Below, one piece after another: positions 18,613 to 29,459 of a stretch of DNA of 64,000 bases. The notes below the pieces were generated by a model, which ran no database searches, was not told the origin of the DNA, and saw nothing but the letters and a program-made list of their open reading frames with translations. Position 1 is the first letter of the stretch; each line of letters starts with the position of its first letter. The DNA is from Aureobasidium sp. EXF-3400 (taxonomy: Eukaryota; Ascomycota; Dothideomycetes; Dothideales; Saccotheciaceae), in NCBI GenBank assembly GCA_024195585.1, contig SWBL01000057.1, forward strand, positions 62,001 to 126,000, read 5' to 3'. The position numbers and the translations under genes were made by a program.

Positions 18613-19318
18613 TCGTGTTCTCCTGTCACCTCTCAATGGAATGCGGATCGTTGGAGTCAGGTAACTTATGAGAGTATCACAGACCTGAGAACTTTCCCTT
18701 CGCCCCTGCTCTCCTGCCCTTGTGCGTCCACCAGAACACCAACAAAAGATGTCACCGGTGAAAAGCGAAGTACCATCTAAGGACGCAATGACGTGAGGTT
18801 GCTTGAGGCTCGATCAGTTATGATAGTGTATTGGCGATCGTCTGCTATCCAATGTGCGCACGGTTTTATGTGCAATGTAGTGCTATCTCCATACGGAGTT
18901 GTATGACTCGCAGCAGCTCATGACTAGTTCGAGGCTCGAGAGAGATGGCACCTAGATAGTCGCTGAATCGAACGTATCGGGCGACGCTGCTCATCGCAAC
19001 ATAGTTGGGATGTATCATGTTCGAGCGGCAATACCACCTCAAAACCATATCCCAGCCAGCCATGTCCATGATGTTTCATGATGAACAGAAGCAACTCTAC
19101 ACGCATCTCCGAGCCTCTGAGGGATCCGGAGAAAGCTGTAACACCCGATTCTGTTACAACCAAGCTTAAATACACCGGTATGCATGGTGTTAGCAGAGGT
19201 AAGCGCCAATCTGGGCATTCAGTCAAGCCATTTACAAGAAAAGCATCAGAGGGCCACGTCAAAACCTTGACAGAGTCAACCTACTCAGATTGTGCTCCAT
19301 CAAAAGAGGTCGAGAAGA

Positions 19319-19338
19319 CGATCAGGTCCATGTTCCCC
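19319..19338 (+). repeat. dyad motif, partial copy
   Basis: ACGATCAGGTCCATGTTCCC; left half intact, right half changed. The TATA position is occupied only by TTAAATA near 19167. ATCACAGACCTG follows at 19399. Confidence 0.35.
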
Positions 19339-19892
19339 AATTATATCTCTTACATTTCACAACAAGATCAGCTAACGAGAACAACAACTTAAGCGAGCAT
19401 CACAGACCTGGAAACCTATCTCCTTGCCTTCGCTTCCTTGCTCCTAGTATGCATCCACCAAAATAGGAGAAATGGGAAGCCGATAATGTTTGTGATGAAA
19501 TCTTTGATGATAGTAAAGACAATGAGGCCTTCTGTCGCGGAAGTGGTATAGAAAGCTGGGATGGTGGTTTATGCTAGGCGAGTCTAACGTATCTAGGTTC
19601 TTGAACGCCTCTCTGGGTGTTACTTATTTGCTAGGACGAACATCTTGGAGTGTTTTTAGATTTTGCCTCATCGTTAATATCCTTCTCAATCAACATAACC
19701 AACTCTGCACTAATACTTCAACCTCAGAGACCTAGAAAGAGGCGGCAACAATCTTTAGCAGCGACACAGGCTTGAAAATCACTCTTGGTATACGTCGATG
19801 AGCATCGGACAGTGTATCGAGGCTCGTCAGCTGAGGATCGTGACGTAGCCGTTGACTGCATCCTCACCCTCAAGATGCACAAGAGATAAGAA

Positions 19893-19914
19893 AAGCGATC
19901 AGGTTCACAAACAG
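19893..19914 (+). repeat. dyad motif, partial copy
   Basis: GCGATCAGGTTCACAAACAG after an AAGAGATAAGAAAA purine tract; followed by ATCACAGACCTG about 80 bp later. No good TATA box found upstream. Confidence 0.3.
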
Positions 19915-20760
19915 TGATCATCTCTATCATCTCTCGATACAAGACGAATCAGCAGGGACAAGCGAATTGTATGTATCACAGACCTGATAGCTTCTCTCAT
20001 CGTCTCTCTTGCTTTCTATATCCGTCATAAAGTCCGGTGAATAGATGCGGCAGCGCGCTCCATATTGCAAGCACTTCCAGTCCTTTGCCATTCAAAGCTA
20101 GGACCCATTGTGGTATAAGGAAAAGGGTTTGGTTCTACGATAGTGAGACATATAACAAGGGCTGCTACGTCTCAATCGTAAGGATGCGATTGTCAAAAAT
20201 TGCAGAAATAATCTACGACCATGAGTAGATACGGAGAGTCATGAGTTAGTTCATACGCATAGCTATCGTGGACATACCGTCGGTCCCTGGAAGCGGTTGT
20301 TGGCATTAACGAGCAGTATGTAGCCACGGGTGAGTGCCGGTGCAGTATGAAGGCAGTCAAGATCTCACGAAATTATACCTCCTTAACACGTATCCTACAT
20401 CGAAAGTGTAGACCTCCAAAGTTAGAATCAAGTCCCAGTAGCAATAAAGATCCCTCAGCACTCCCCAAATTAACGAAGGGGATTCTCCATATCAGATAAG
20501 CACACCGAGATTGTGAAACAAACCACAGCAAATCCATTCAACCAGCGTCTTGTCAATCGTACTTATCACACAAAAAACATTATCAGTTTCCAAGTTCGCT
20601 GTGAGCAGGTATGTCACCTTTGAAGTCATGGTTTTTCATCCCTACTGCGGTTGAGTATCGCGAAGAGGGAAGGGAGAGCGAGTAATTAGGTCCCTGGCTC
20701 CTACTTCCTGATCCACCTTCCCCAAGATCTAGGAACCCCAGGAGACTAGACTTAAGAAAC

Positions 20761-20800
20761 TGTGGTCCACTGACCTGAGCATTTCTCTTTCTCTCCTCAC
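20761..20800 (-). repeat. TATA-dyad unit, minus strand
   Basis: On the minus strand: a GAGAGAAAGAGAA tract, then ATGCTCAGGTCAGTGGACC, giving GGTC and GACC arms with a 4-base loop. An A/T-rich TATA-like stretch lies about 130-150 bp upstream on that strand (near 20912-20931). Confidence 0.3.
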
Positions 20801-21175
20801 TCCTTATTTCTGGAGATATATACCCAACCGCTTCTAGGGCGATGAGCACACGCCACGTTCTCGGAAGGCATGGCGGCAGATGCATCCTGGCGGCATGACT
20901 CGATCGAGCTTCAAATATTTCGTATATTGACGATTCTCAAATACTTGCTTGGGTTTTCATGATTGTCCAGCAGTAGACGGAGCCATGTCCCCATCTAGAT
21001 TCGCATTCATAGATGACTGTAGAGTGGCGGTGTACCTTACTATAGTCCCATCATCTATTGCTCAGATCAAAGCTCATACTCACCCTCAAACAATTGAGAG
21101 TGCAATTAGCTAGCATGCGCAGCAGATCAGCAGAAAATCTTGCAACGATAGACTTGACATGACCTACAGCAAAAC

Positions 21176-21355
21176 TATATAAAAAAGTGCCTCGTCAACT
21201 CGACCAGCCCCAGCATCCAACCAGCATCCAATCAGCAATTATGCTCAAGCATCAAGCATCAGCCATATGGACTCCTGCGCTTCTCATTACCTTCATTCGC
21301 TACAGACCCACCTCCCAGTCAGCACGTAGAGTGAATGACCAGGTCCATGACCCCT
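21176..21355 (+). repeat. TATA-dyad unit
   Basis: TATATAAAA at 21176-21184; ATGACCAGGTCCATGACCCC at 21335-21354, 160 bp downstream, with perfect GGTC and GACC arms. A CT-rich minisatellite follows directly. Confidence 0.45.
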
Positions 21356-21372
21356 ACTTTTTTATGTACCTT

Positions 21373-21410
21373 CTCCATCCTCCTCTCCATCCTCCTCTCC
21401 ATCCTCCTCT
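21373..21410 (+). repeat. 12-bp minisatellite, three units
   Basis: CTCCATCCTCCT repeated three times head to tail (21373-21408), ending in CTTTATATCC. Pyrimidine-rich strand. Confidence 0.85.
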
Positions 21411-21873
21411 TTATATCCCCATCCAATGTGGAGACCAGACTTGTATAACAGAATTCACTGACCCTCTCCTCTTCCTTTCTGCATCCTCGATTCCTTCAAG
21501 ACCTCATGCCTTCTTTTAGCCTTCCCAGGATCCGTGCGCAATACACCACGCGAGGCAGTACTAGCTCTTCTAAGAACCGCTGTGCTGATGTCACGAAGAA
21601 GTTCTGAACATCGATGTTTACTTCTTTTATACTGGGATCAAGCTGTGAGTTGAGGTCGTGGTCACATGTTCCAGAGCCGCAGGTGGAAACACTCGCAGCA
21701 AGTTGCCAAAAGAAGTTTGTAATGTGTAAATAGTGAAGTTCTGAATTTTGGTGGCTCATCGCAACAAAAAGAAAGACGGAGAGAAGGGGAGAAAGAAAAC
21801 CCGCTAATCCTACAAGAAGAAAAGCAGACACGAACATCTGCGCTCTACATAACATCCCTTTGGCTCAAACAAT

Positions 21874-24296
21874 CTACTTAGCAAAGTGCAAATCGTAGTT
21901 CAACCACTTCCTCGCCTGCACCTGCTCAATACTCAACCCAGGCTGCCCATAAGTCAAAGGAGCAAAGTACAAGAAACTCCACACCACAACAGCAAGAATA
22001 CCTCCAGTAGCAGCCCACATACCCAGCAAATTAGACTGCAGAGTTCTCTCACGAACAGGCTTGTTTTGCTGCACAGCAGTCTTTTTGTTCTTGGTGATGG
22101 TGGCATTGCCAGAGGCCACGTCGTCGAGGTCGACGGGGTCGATGTTGAAGACGAATTCGACGAGGGCGCCGGTCACGAGGGCGGAGGCGAGGTGGGCGGG
22201 GAGGTAGTGGTGGAGGAAGAGTTGGCGGCCCATGATGTAGAAGGGGATGTAATGGGCGGCCCAGGTGAGGAAGAAGAAACCGGTTGAGTTGTAGAGACGA
22301 TTGCGGGCGCCTGAGATGTGTTAGTCTGGGGTGAGTAGTGGAAGAAGGATTGAACATACGCTTGTCAAGGGCATCCACACCACGACGCTGGGAGAGCTGG
22401 TCGGCGAGAAGGACACCGGCAAAGACAGCGAGCAAACTGCTGGCCAACCACCAACCTACGGGGTTACCGAGGAAGTAGATCTGCTGGCGAGTCTCGTTCT
22501 CGGTCCAGAAGCTGACACCACGAAGGAGGAAAGGCCACTGAATGGGAACACTGGCGTAAGGGTGGCTGCTGGTGAGGGCGTTGTTGTGGTAGAACATGGC
22601 GCGCTGGAGCTCAAAGTATTTCTTGAGGAAAGGCACGTGCTTGACCTTGCGAGGCTCCTTCTTTGCGCGCTCCGAGTCCTTGGGAAGAGCGGGAATGTCC
22701 TCGGCGTACCAGATGTTGCTGGTCTGGAGGGCATTCTTGTTTCCGTTGATCTCAGCTTGCTTGTAAGCCCATTCAGGCAGAGGAGTGGTGTGAGTCCACA
22801 TGGCGACCTTTGTGGGAACGTGGACAAGCTTAAATTGAACAGACATGGTCTTGAGGTCCATGCCAGCCTTTGCGCCATCCACTCTGATTTCGAAGAGGGT
22901 GTCGTTGAAGCGCTCGCCATTGGCATCGTCGTGGGGAACAGTGGTGAACTCCTGGTTGGTGGGGTAGTAAGGGGAGGCAACATCGTGGGTGAGGAGCCAA
23001 GTGTCGGTCACGAGATGGCGAAGACGAACAATATCACCGACGTGGACGCGGTGGCCGGTCTCTTCGGGGATGGCACCAGTGCCGGGAATAATCTGCCAGA
23101 GGTTGTTGGTGTCGTTGTGAGGGTAACCAGTGACCTGCTGACCCTGAGAAGAGACACGGCCGTCGTCGTAACGCAGAGGGTATCTGTCGGGGTGACTGTG
23201 GAGGTAGACCTTGGTGTCCTTGTGGCGGATGTTGATAGCATCATAGTAGTCGATGCTGACGGCTTGCTGGGTCATGATGTTGTCGCTGAGAGTCTCTTGG
23301 AACTCGGGGCTCATGAAGTCGTCACCAGGGCCGGAACGGTTAAGAATGGCAAAGTGGACCTGGAACCAGAAGAGGTAGAGCATGAAGGGGATGACAATTA
23401 GACCAGTGACGCGAGCAGCCAAGTGCTTGCCGAACTCGGGCAGACTGAGGGCGCCCTGTCTGCGGTTGATGTCGAGAAGAGACCAGAGGTCAATGGCGAC
23501 TGGGACACCGATGGAGAAGAAGGTGAAGGCACCGACATACTTGGTCGAGATAACACAGCTGAGGCAGACACCAGTCAAGAGCAGCCACTTCCACCACTTG
23601 CGGCTGAAGGGGACGTGACGGAGCTTGTAGAAGCGGACGTAGCTCCAGACTGAGAGAGCCATGAACAGGATGAGAGTGGCGTCGAGGAGGATGAGTCTGG
23701 TTTGGCCAATGTGGGCGTTGTCGAAAAGAACGAGACCGGCAGCCAGAACACAGGCAGGCAGAGAGTAGCCAGACTCCCACATGATCATGAAGACGACCGA
23801 GACGGTCAAGGCGCCCATCGAGGCAGGCATTGCGCGGTATGCCACGTAGGGCACCTTGTTTGTAATGTACGAGTCGCCAATGTTCTCAAACAGAAACTCG
23901 CCATTGTAGCCAACCAGCCAGCCTGCGAAAGCGAACAGGAGCTTGCCGAACGGAGGGTGCACATCGAAGAAGTAGGTACGTTGGAGGTAGTAGGATGCGA
24001 ACTGGCCCCTGTTAGCGATTGGCACTTGATCGTGGATGGTGTACAAATCTCACCTTGCCGAAGTGGACTTCATCAAAGACGACCTGGTTGGGGTGTGTGA
24101 TGGCGTAGAAACGGGTCGCAAAAGCGAGGAGGGTGATGACAGCGAGAGCAAGCTTGTAGTCCCAGTCATTCGAGGCGGCCTGCTTGGTCTGACCCTTGAG
24201 CTGAGAGAGGTATTCGCTGGTCTGGTCAACAGCACCATCGACCTTCTTTTTGGTGCTGGCCGCTGGCCCCTTCTTGGAGCTCGGCGTCAAAGACAT
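21874..24296 (-). CDS. pmt4: dolichyl-phosphate-mannose protein O-mannosyltransferase, PMT4-like
   Basis: Three exons (24296-24054, 24001-22360, 22310-21874) encode 773 residues. PMT catalytic landmarks: VVFDEVHFGK at the first lumenal loop, FDVHPPFGKLL, then alternating TM segments. The central lumenal MIR region contains KVYLHSHPDRYPLRYDDG, QQVTGYPHNDTNN and VRLRHLVTDTWLLTHD. The C-terminal TM half includes YNSTGFFFLTWAAHYIPFY. It transfers mannose from dolichyl phosphate to Ser/Thr of secretory proteins in the ER. Assignment to the PMT4 rather than PMT1 branch rests on my memory of the loop-1 and MIR sequences. A highly unbroken antisense frame exists over this gene and is a codon-usage shadow. 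The gene is divergent from the oxygenase at 24974. Confidence 0.9.
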
Positions 24297-24973
24297 GATG
24301 CAAGTTTAATGAGAGTCGAGAAAAGTGCTTGTAGATCAGAAACAAAGCATCACCCACACACAAGGCTGATGAACAGAGATGTCGAGGGATGAAGAAGAAA
24401 TCCAGCCAGACAATGGACAGCTGTCGCAACGACTCTCGACCGAGCTGCTACGAATTCACGACGCAATTGTTCCTGAGCTTGGGCCATTGCAGCTTCACAG
24501 GTACCTTTGACCCCTTTTCCTCATGCCTCCTCGAGCCCCTTTCCTGTGTCCAGCTCCCTTCAGCTAAATTTCGCCACGCTATATACATCTGCAGTTCAAC
24601 GCCATGGTACGAAAATCATGTCCGTCATGAGCACAAAAATAGAGCTCCCACAAGGTTGGTCCAAATTGCCCACGAGGGTGCCCAAGCTCTTCCCCGCATC
24701 CACTTCGTCTGTCGCCTGTTAATCATACCATTGACTAACCCGCCCTCTACCTGATTGATACTGGCTGTTTCTTGCAGACTTTGTGCCCGCTGTTTGTCTG
24801 TCTGTCACGCTTCCACTTTCCATATCTGTCTGCGACTCGTTGTGCCCGAGTCATCAGATAGGTCCCGCCCGTCGGCTTCGTTGGATGTTATCGTTATCCA
24901 CTGCCGAGAGCAAAATATATATACTTCTACCATACCTCACCAACCATATTCCATACTTATTGGGTTATACAAC
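24297..24973. promoter_or_regulatory. divergent promoter, PMT4 / 2OG oxygenase
   Basis: 677 bp between two start codons pointing away from each other. It contains a pyrimidine-rich stretch (about 24480-24560) and AAAATATATATAC at about 24910 before the oxygenase start. No coding signal that I accept. Confidence 0.5.
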
Positions 24974-26134
24974 ATGACATCTAACAACACCACCTCCGAC
25001 GAGGCTCGTCGCGCAGCTCAAAGCTACCTCAACAACCGCCTCACCACAAAAACAGACGGCCCAGCTCGCCCCTTCAACGTCCCCGTCATCGACATATCCT
25101 CAACCTTCACCAGCGACCTCTCCTCCAAACAAGCTGTAGCTTCCCAGATTCGTGATGCTTGCACAAACTCCGGTTTCTTCCAAATCACCGGCCACAACGT
25201 CCCCGAGTCTGTTCGTCAAGGCGTACTTTCCCAAGCTTCTCGCTTTTTCAAAACACTTCCTCCTGCTCAAAAGGACGAGTTGCACGTTAAACATTCTTCC
25301 CTCATGCGCGGCTGGGAACCTTCAGACTACACCTACGTAAATCCCGACGACTGGGCCACCGCAGCCGTGCCCGAGACCAAGGAAGGATTTAATTGGGGTT
25401 ATGAAAGCTCCCTCGATCCCAGCGGTGGTGATGGCAAATACATCGATCTCGACGGCGTTACAAAAAACGGAAACGTCTGGCCTTCTTCCTCCGCACTTCC
25501 AGGTTTCAAAGAGGAAATAGCAGAATACTACGGTCAAGTACTGCAACTTGCTCGCCATTTATTCCGACTATTTGCTTTGAGTTTGGAGTTGCCAGAACAT
25601 CATTTCGACGATATGATGACACATCCCGGTGGCATCTCTCGGCTGCTATACTACCCTCCCAGCAAAGATCCCAAACCATTGAATCCGAATGAGGCAGATA
25701 AAGAAGTTGGACTAGGCTCACATACCGACTACGAATGCTTTACTCTGCTCCTCTCCTCCACAACCCACGGTCTAGAAATCCTCACACCGGAAAATCAATG
25801 GCACGCCACAGAAGCCGTGCCAGGTTCCTTCATCGTCAATGTTGCTGACTTCTTGATGAGATGGACTAATGGAGTTTATAAAAGCACTATTCATCGAGTT
25901 GTAAACAGAACTACTCAGGAGAGATACTCAGTGCCGTTTTTCTTTTCTATCAATTATGATCAGGAGGTTGAGGTAAGTTTTGCTGCTTGAAGATGAGAGA
26001 TGAGGGGATAAATGCTGATAATTGAATAGACGTTGCAGAGTTGTGTGTCAGATGAGAATCCGTCAAAGTACCCTCCTATCCGTGCTGGGGAGTATATTTT
26101 GGAGAGGCTGAAGGCTACTGTTAAGGATGGTTAG
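24974..26134 (+). CDS. 2-oxoglutarate/Fe(II)-dependent dioxygenase (isopenicillin N synthase fold)
   Basis: Two exons (24974-25972, 26030-26134) encode 367 residues. The N-terminal DIOX_N domain (VPVIDISSTF, DACTNSGFFQITGHNVPE) is followed by the 2OG-FeII domain with iron ligands HTD (GLGSHTDYECFTLLL) and STIHRV and the 2-oxoglutarate-binding Arg in ERYSVPFF. Start at 24974 is the ATG just before the conserved region; the frame is open upstream to 24755 but only through promoter-like sequence. The family covers oxidations in secondary metabolism and other pathways; the substrate cannot be read from sequence. It is 8 kb from the RiPP genes with a mannosyltransferase and a gene-poor block between, so I do not count it as part of that cluster. 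Confidence 0.9.
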
Positions 26135-26212
26135 AGTACTCACTGCTTCTGCTGGAGATGTTGAGAGGAGAAAATGTATATAAGACTTTCAAAATCAGAC
26201 ATTTTTTCCAGG

Positions 26213-26390
26213 TATAAAATCATGTTCTCCCAACCTTTGCTTCAGACCTCCAACACCACTACTCGTTGCCACCATGGAAGATCGACGATTCTCTCTATCC
26301 TACCGGGGGCTGCTCTCTGCCTGGCAAACAAGCCAATGTCCAGTGCATAAAGGCCATCAGGGAGAGAAGAGAAACAGGTCCACGACCCCC
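26213..26390 (+). repeat. TATA-dyad unit
   Basis: TATAAAA at 26213-26219 and AAACAGGTCCACGACCCCC at 26372-26390, about 160 bp apart, with intact GGTC and GACC arms; AGAGAAGAG purine tract precedes. Confidence 0.42.
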
Positions 26391-26531
26391 AGAACCTGCC
26401 TACACTGCCAGCAAAGCACTCACCAGAAACTTCACCGTCCCAATCATGCTCAGAGACACAGATCGCAAATCCATCATCATGCACCTCTTCACCTCCTCTC
26501 ATCCTTGCGCATAGTACAGTATACCTTATAA
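26274..26531 (+). CDS. possible small ORF within a TATA-dyad unit
   Basis: 85-codon ORF whose ATG sits in a strong context (GCCACCATGG) about 55 bp after a TATA box, which fits a real short transcript. The protein is basic and His-rich toward its C-terminus (PNHAQRHRSQIHHHAP) with a CLHC pair, and matches no family I know. It includes the dyad motif. The opposite strand is also open here, so coding is uncertain. Confidence 0.22.
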   Translation: MEDRRFSLSYRGLLSAWQTSQCPVHKGHQGEKRNRSTTPRTCLHCQQSTHQKLHRPNHAQRHRSQIHHHAPLHLLSSLRIVQYTL

Positions 26532-26906
26532 GAGGTGAATCTCCACCCTACATTTTGTTGCGACTGCTGTTGTTCAAGTTTGGCACGGAGTAATGGACTG
26601 ATACCGATCTGATATACTAGCCGACATGGAGACAACCGAAAGGTGTATGCATATTCTCTAGGACTCACGCGAAACGATGGCACGCGCTGTCTCTCGGTTT
26701 AACAAATTTAGATGCAGTCCGTTCCTCCACTTTACGCACAGGGAGCATGCCTTAGTCACTTGCTGAGCAAAATGGAGGGGATGGAACGAGAACTTCTTTC
26801 ATGCAATGTATAAAATCATGTCCAACCGGAAAAGAACGCTCGCTGTCAACAAGGTTGGGGAACAAAGAACAATGACAAAGTCAGACACAGATCTCGGTCG
26901 CGACAC
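26532..26906. other. intergenic, nothing recognised
   Basis: 3' flank of the minus-strand GAT-domain gene. No coding signal. Confidence 0.35.
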
Positions 26907-28442
26907 TCAATACCTGTATCTAACCTCTCTTTGAGTATGTGTCTGCTCAACCGGACTCACTTCCTCGGTAGTGGTTGTATCAACACCGCCGTGCATGGTA
27001 AGACCATTAGCAGCACTATACTGGCGGCCCATGTAACTCTCAGTCACCCCACCATATGCCGGGCGTGGATTTGTGTCCACATTAGGGCCGTAATTGCGTG
27101 GCTCATGAGCGTAGTTTGTGTAGTCTAGATCGTGATTGTGACCCGACTCTGCTGAATCAGCAAAGGGATTGGTCGGAGCCAGCGTGGGGGCTGAAGTATG
27201 GCCTGGAGGTGGCCCCGGTGGAGGAGGAAAGTTATCGTGGATAGGAGAGACGGGCGACTGTGTGGTGTGATGGTCTGACGGATTCAGATGCGAGGTCGGT
27301 TGTGGGGCGGGATATTGAGACGCAGGTTGAGGCTGAGATGGAGGCGATGCGAAGGGGTTGTTGGGACCAAGGGCAGGAGAGGCGGATTGACCGAGAGCTC
27401 GTCGAGCTTGGAGAACCGCACGCTGGTGTCTACTAACAGCCAAGCTCAATTGTTCATTTGTCTCGATCAGCGTCAGCAATGTATCGTCGTCAGGCGGAGG
27501 CGAAGTGCAATTGATGTATTCTTGCATGCTGCGCTGAGCCGATTGACAGCGATCCGAGAACTCCCTGATCAACTCCTGGTCCATGACCTGTTCCGGCGGG
27601 GTGCTCTGAAGCAGCTGGAGCAAGATCTTAGCTGTATTCCTGGCTTCTTCGACGCGCGATGCGAGCTCTTGTGGTGTGGGTAGCGAATTCGGCTGGTGGT
27701 GTTGTGTAGTTGGATGCTGTGGTATCGGCGGAGCAACCTGACGGTATGCACCTTGTGGGAGGATGCGAGCCTGGTGTCCCTTAACATGGCGCCACATGGC
27801 CAGCAGATCGTACAGTCCATTGTCATAGCTCTTTTCTGCCTCGAGCGAGTCCAGTGTCTCTCTCATCATCTGTTGTACGCTTGGGTCCTTCCCGTGCTTG
27901 ACCAGCTCTTTCACCGTGGAGACAAATTTGGCATCGAAGTTGCGGGTGAAGGATGGGCCTGGGTTGTCGGCCAGGATGCGGATCAGCATGATGGCATTGT
28001 ACTGTACTCGCGACTTGTTGTCCTTGGTCAGGCATTTGCGGATCTGGTAGGCTGCGGCGGCTGCTGCTTGTGGTGACGATTCGGCGGCTTCGACGATGAC
28101 GGGTAGGTGTAGTACTTCTTCGCCCTGGCCTGTGTTCAGCGAGTGCGACTAAGAAGACAGGCTGAGGGTCTTGAGCTTACGCTATTGTCGCTGGGGGATT
28201 CGCAGAATAGTCGCTGTATACTGCGTCAGTGGCTTGCTAGTTGGTACTAATAACTTCGAGGCTCACAATGGCATTGGTAGCGTTTGCCTCGGGAGAATCG
28301 ACGGGTTGGCGTGTGCTGTGGGTTTGGGCGGCATCGCTGCCTGGCCATTCATGTCAGTAAACATTGCGTCATAATGTCTTTGTCGCAGTCGGGCTCGCTC
28401 ACTGTGTGTTCTCTTGAGTAGACCTGCGCGTAGCTTCTTCAT
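26907..28442 (-). CDS. VHS/GAT domain protein, Lsb5-like
   Basis: Four exons (28442-28403, 28340-28267, 28213-28181, 28124-26907), three of them very short, encode 454 residues. The N-terminal half is a VHS-type helical superhelix (LPVIVEAAESSPQAAAAAAY, NKSRVQYNAIMLIRILADNP, LVKHGKDPSVQQMMRETLDS). It is followed by a GAT three-helix domain (about residues 200-290; SDRCQSAQRSMQEYI, LSLAVSRHQRAVLQARRAL) and a long Pro/Gln/Asn-rich disordered tail with NPFA motifs. This is the plan of yeast Lsb5, an adaptor linking actin patches, Arf and ubiquitin to endocytosis. Divergent from the ABC transporter gene. Confidence 0.82.
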
Positions 28443-29459
28443 GTTTATGTGTGTATATCTTGATCCTTGAATGTGTCTAGGAAGGAGCGGAATGTTAGGA
28501 TTAATGTACAATGTCAGGTTGGCCTAAGGGAAGCCGCATGTGATTGCTGCCATTCTTGGCGCCGCGAATTGCGCCTCGTTGACCAGGCAAGAGCGACCAA
28601 TTGTCCACGAATACCAACCTCTACTTTGCCACTGCCCAGACAATCTTTTGCTGTAGACGCGCTTCAGTTGCGCATACACTTGTGGCGATTGCGTGTGTAC
28701 ATTTCTGCTACACGTCGCAGAACGACACCGTCTCTTTCAAAAAAGTGCCATTGAACTCATCTTCCGCTGCAAACCATCACCTTGGCATCTTTACAATCAG
28801 GCCTGATGCCACTTCGAGGACATCCAAACTCTTTTGCATAAAGGTAAATACTCTGAAAGGTTCATCCTATCACAGATGCGACAATTTCACGTCACGACGA
28901 TATGGTCGTCTGGCCGAAGCGGTCCCTCGGACCATCCGTTTTCCGGAGTGAGAATGTCGCAACGCCGAGTCTTCTCGACATCAGAAACTGCGATTATCAA
29001 GCACGTCTTCTCTTGCTGATACATTCGGATAGATTTTGAAGAGCAACCGGGTTGAATCATCATGCTTATCATGTAGATAAGTATATGTAAGTGCGTGGGC
29101 AGTGAATGCTCCGACCGAGCCCTGCAATCTTATCGAGACTTTGTCGGGACGTGTTACTCAGACCCTCGTCGGGGAGGCGTTACTCATACCTCAATCATTA
29201 CTCGCCATGAGGAACGGCCAGACTTCAAGACTCCAATTTCCAGGGTCGATCGGGGCAATTCTGCTTTCGGAGCGCTTGAGTAGGGCATCTTTGATGATTA
29301 TGTCTACTCGAATAGACTTTGACAGGCCGCAACGTCTGTCACTATGCCTTCCTATAACCTGAGCTTGAGACGCATCAACTGCTACTCGTTTTCCACATCT
29401 TCCTTTGAGTCACTAACATCTACGACTGGCTGTCACTAATATTAATCTTCCACACAACA
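28443..29459. promoter_or_regulatory. divergent promoter, GAT protein / ABC transporter
   Basis: About 1 kb between two start codons pointing outward. Small ORFs on both strands (28601-28951, 29102-29362 and others) lack any recognisable feature. The length suits a regulated drug-transporter promoter, but I cannot name a binding site. Confidence 0.4.

Larger units (their letters stand above)
17371..21873. other. gene-poor block with degenerate repeats
   Basis: About 4.5 kb without a convincing gene. Small ORFs occur on both strands (18924-19262 minus, 19078-19392 plus, 20583-20885 minus, 21187-21519 plus) but none shows a domain. It does hold several copies of the TATA-plus-dyad unit listed separately, three of them spaced 575-730 bp apart (18591, 19319, 19893). 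A second shared stretch, ATCACAGACCTG followed by a pyrimidine-rich run, lies at about 18676, 19399 and 19976. This looks like a decayed tandem family. Confidence 0.45.

Noticed and set aside
17371..21873. RIP-degraded transposon as explanation of the gene-poor block
   Set aside because: The block is not strongly AT-rich or TA-biased and contains no recognisable transposon remnant; the repeats seen are short TATA-dyad units.
22331..23401. 356-codon plus-strand ORF, Val-rich
   Set aside because: Lies fully antisense to the PMT4 gene; its composition (Val, Asp, Glu, Gly rich) is the reverse complement of a GC-rich third-position coding strand.
24974..26134. 2OG oxygenase as a member of the RiPP cluster
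   Set aside because: It is separated from the precursor by a 4.5-kb gene-poor block and a housekeeping mannosyltransferase, and lacks the cluster promoter motif.
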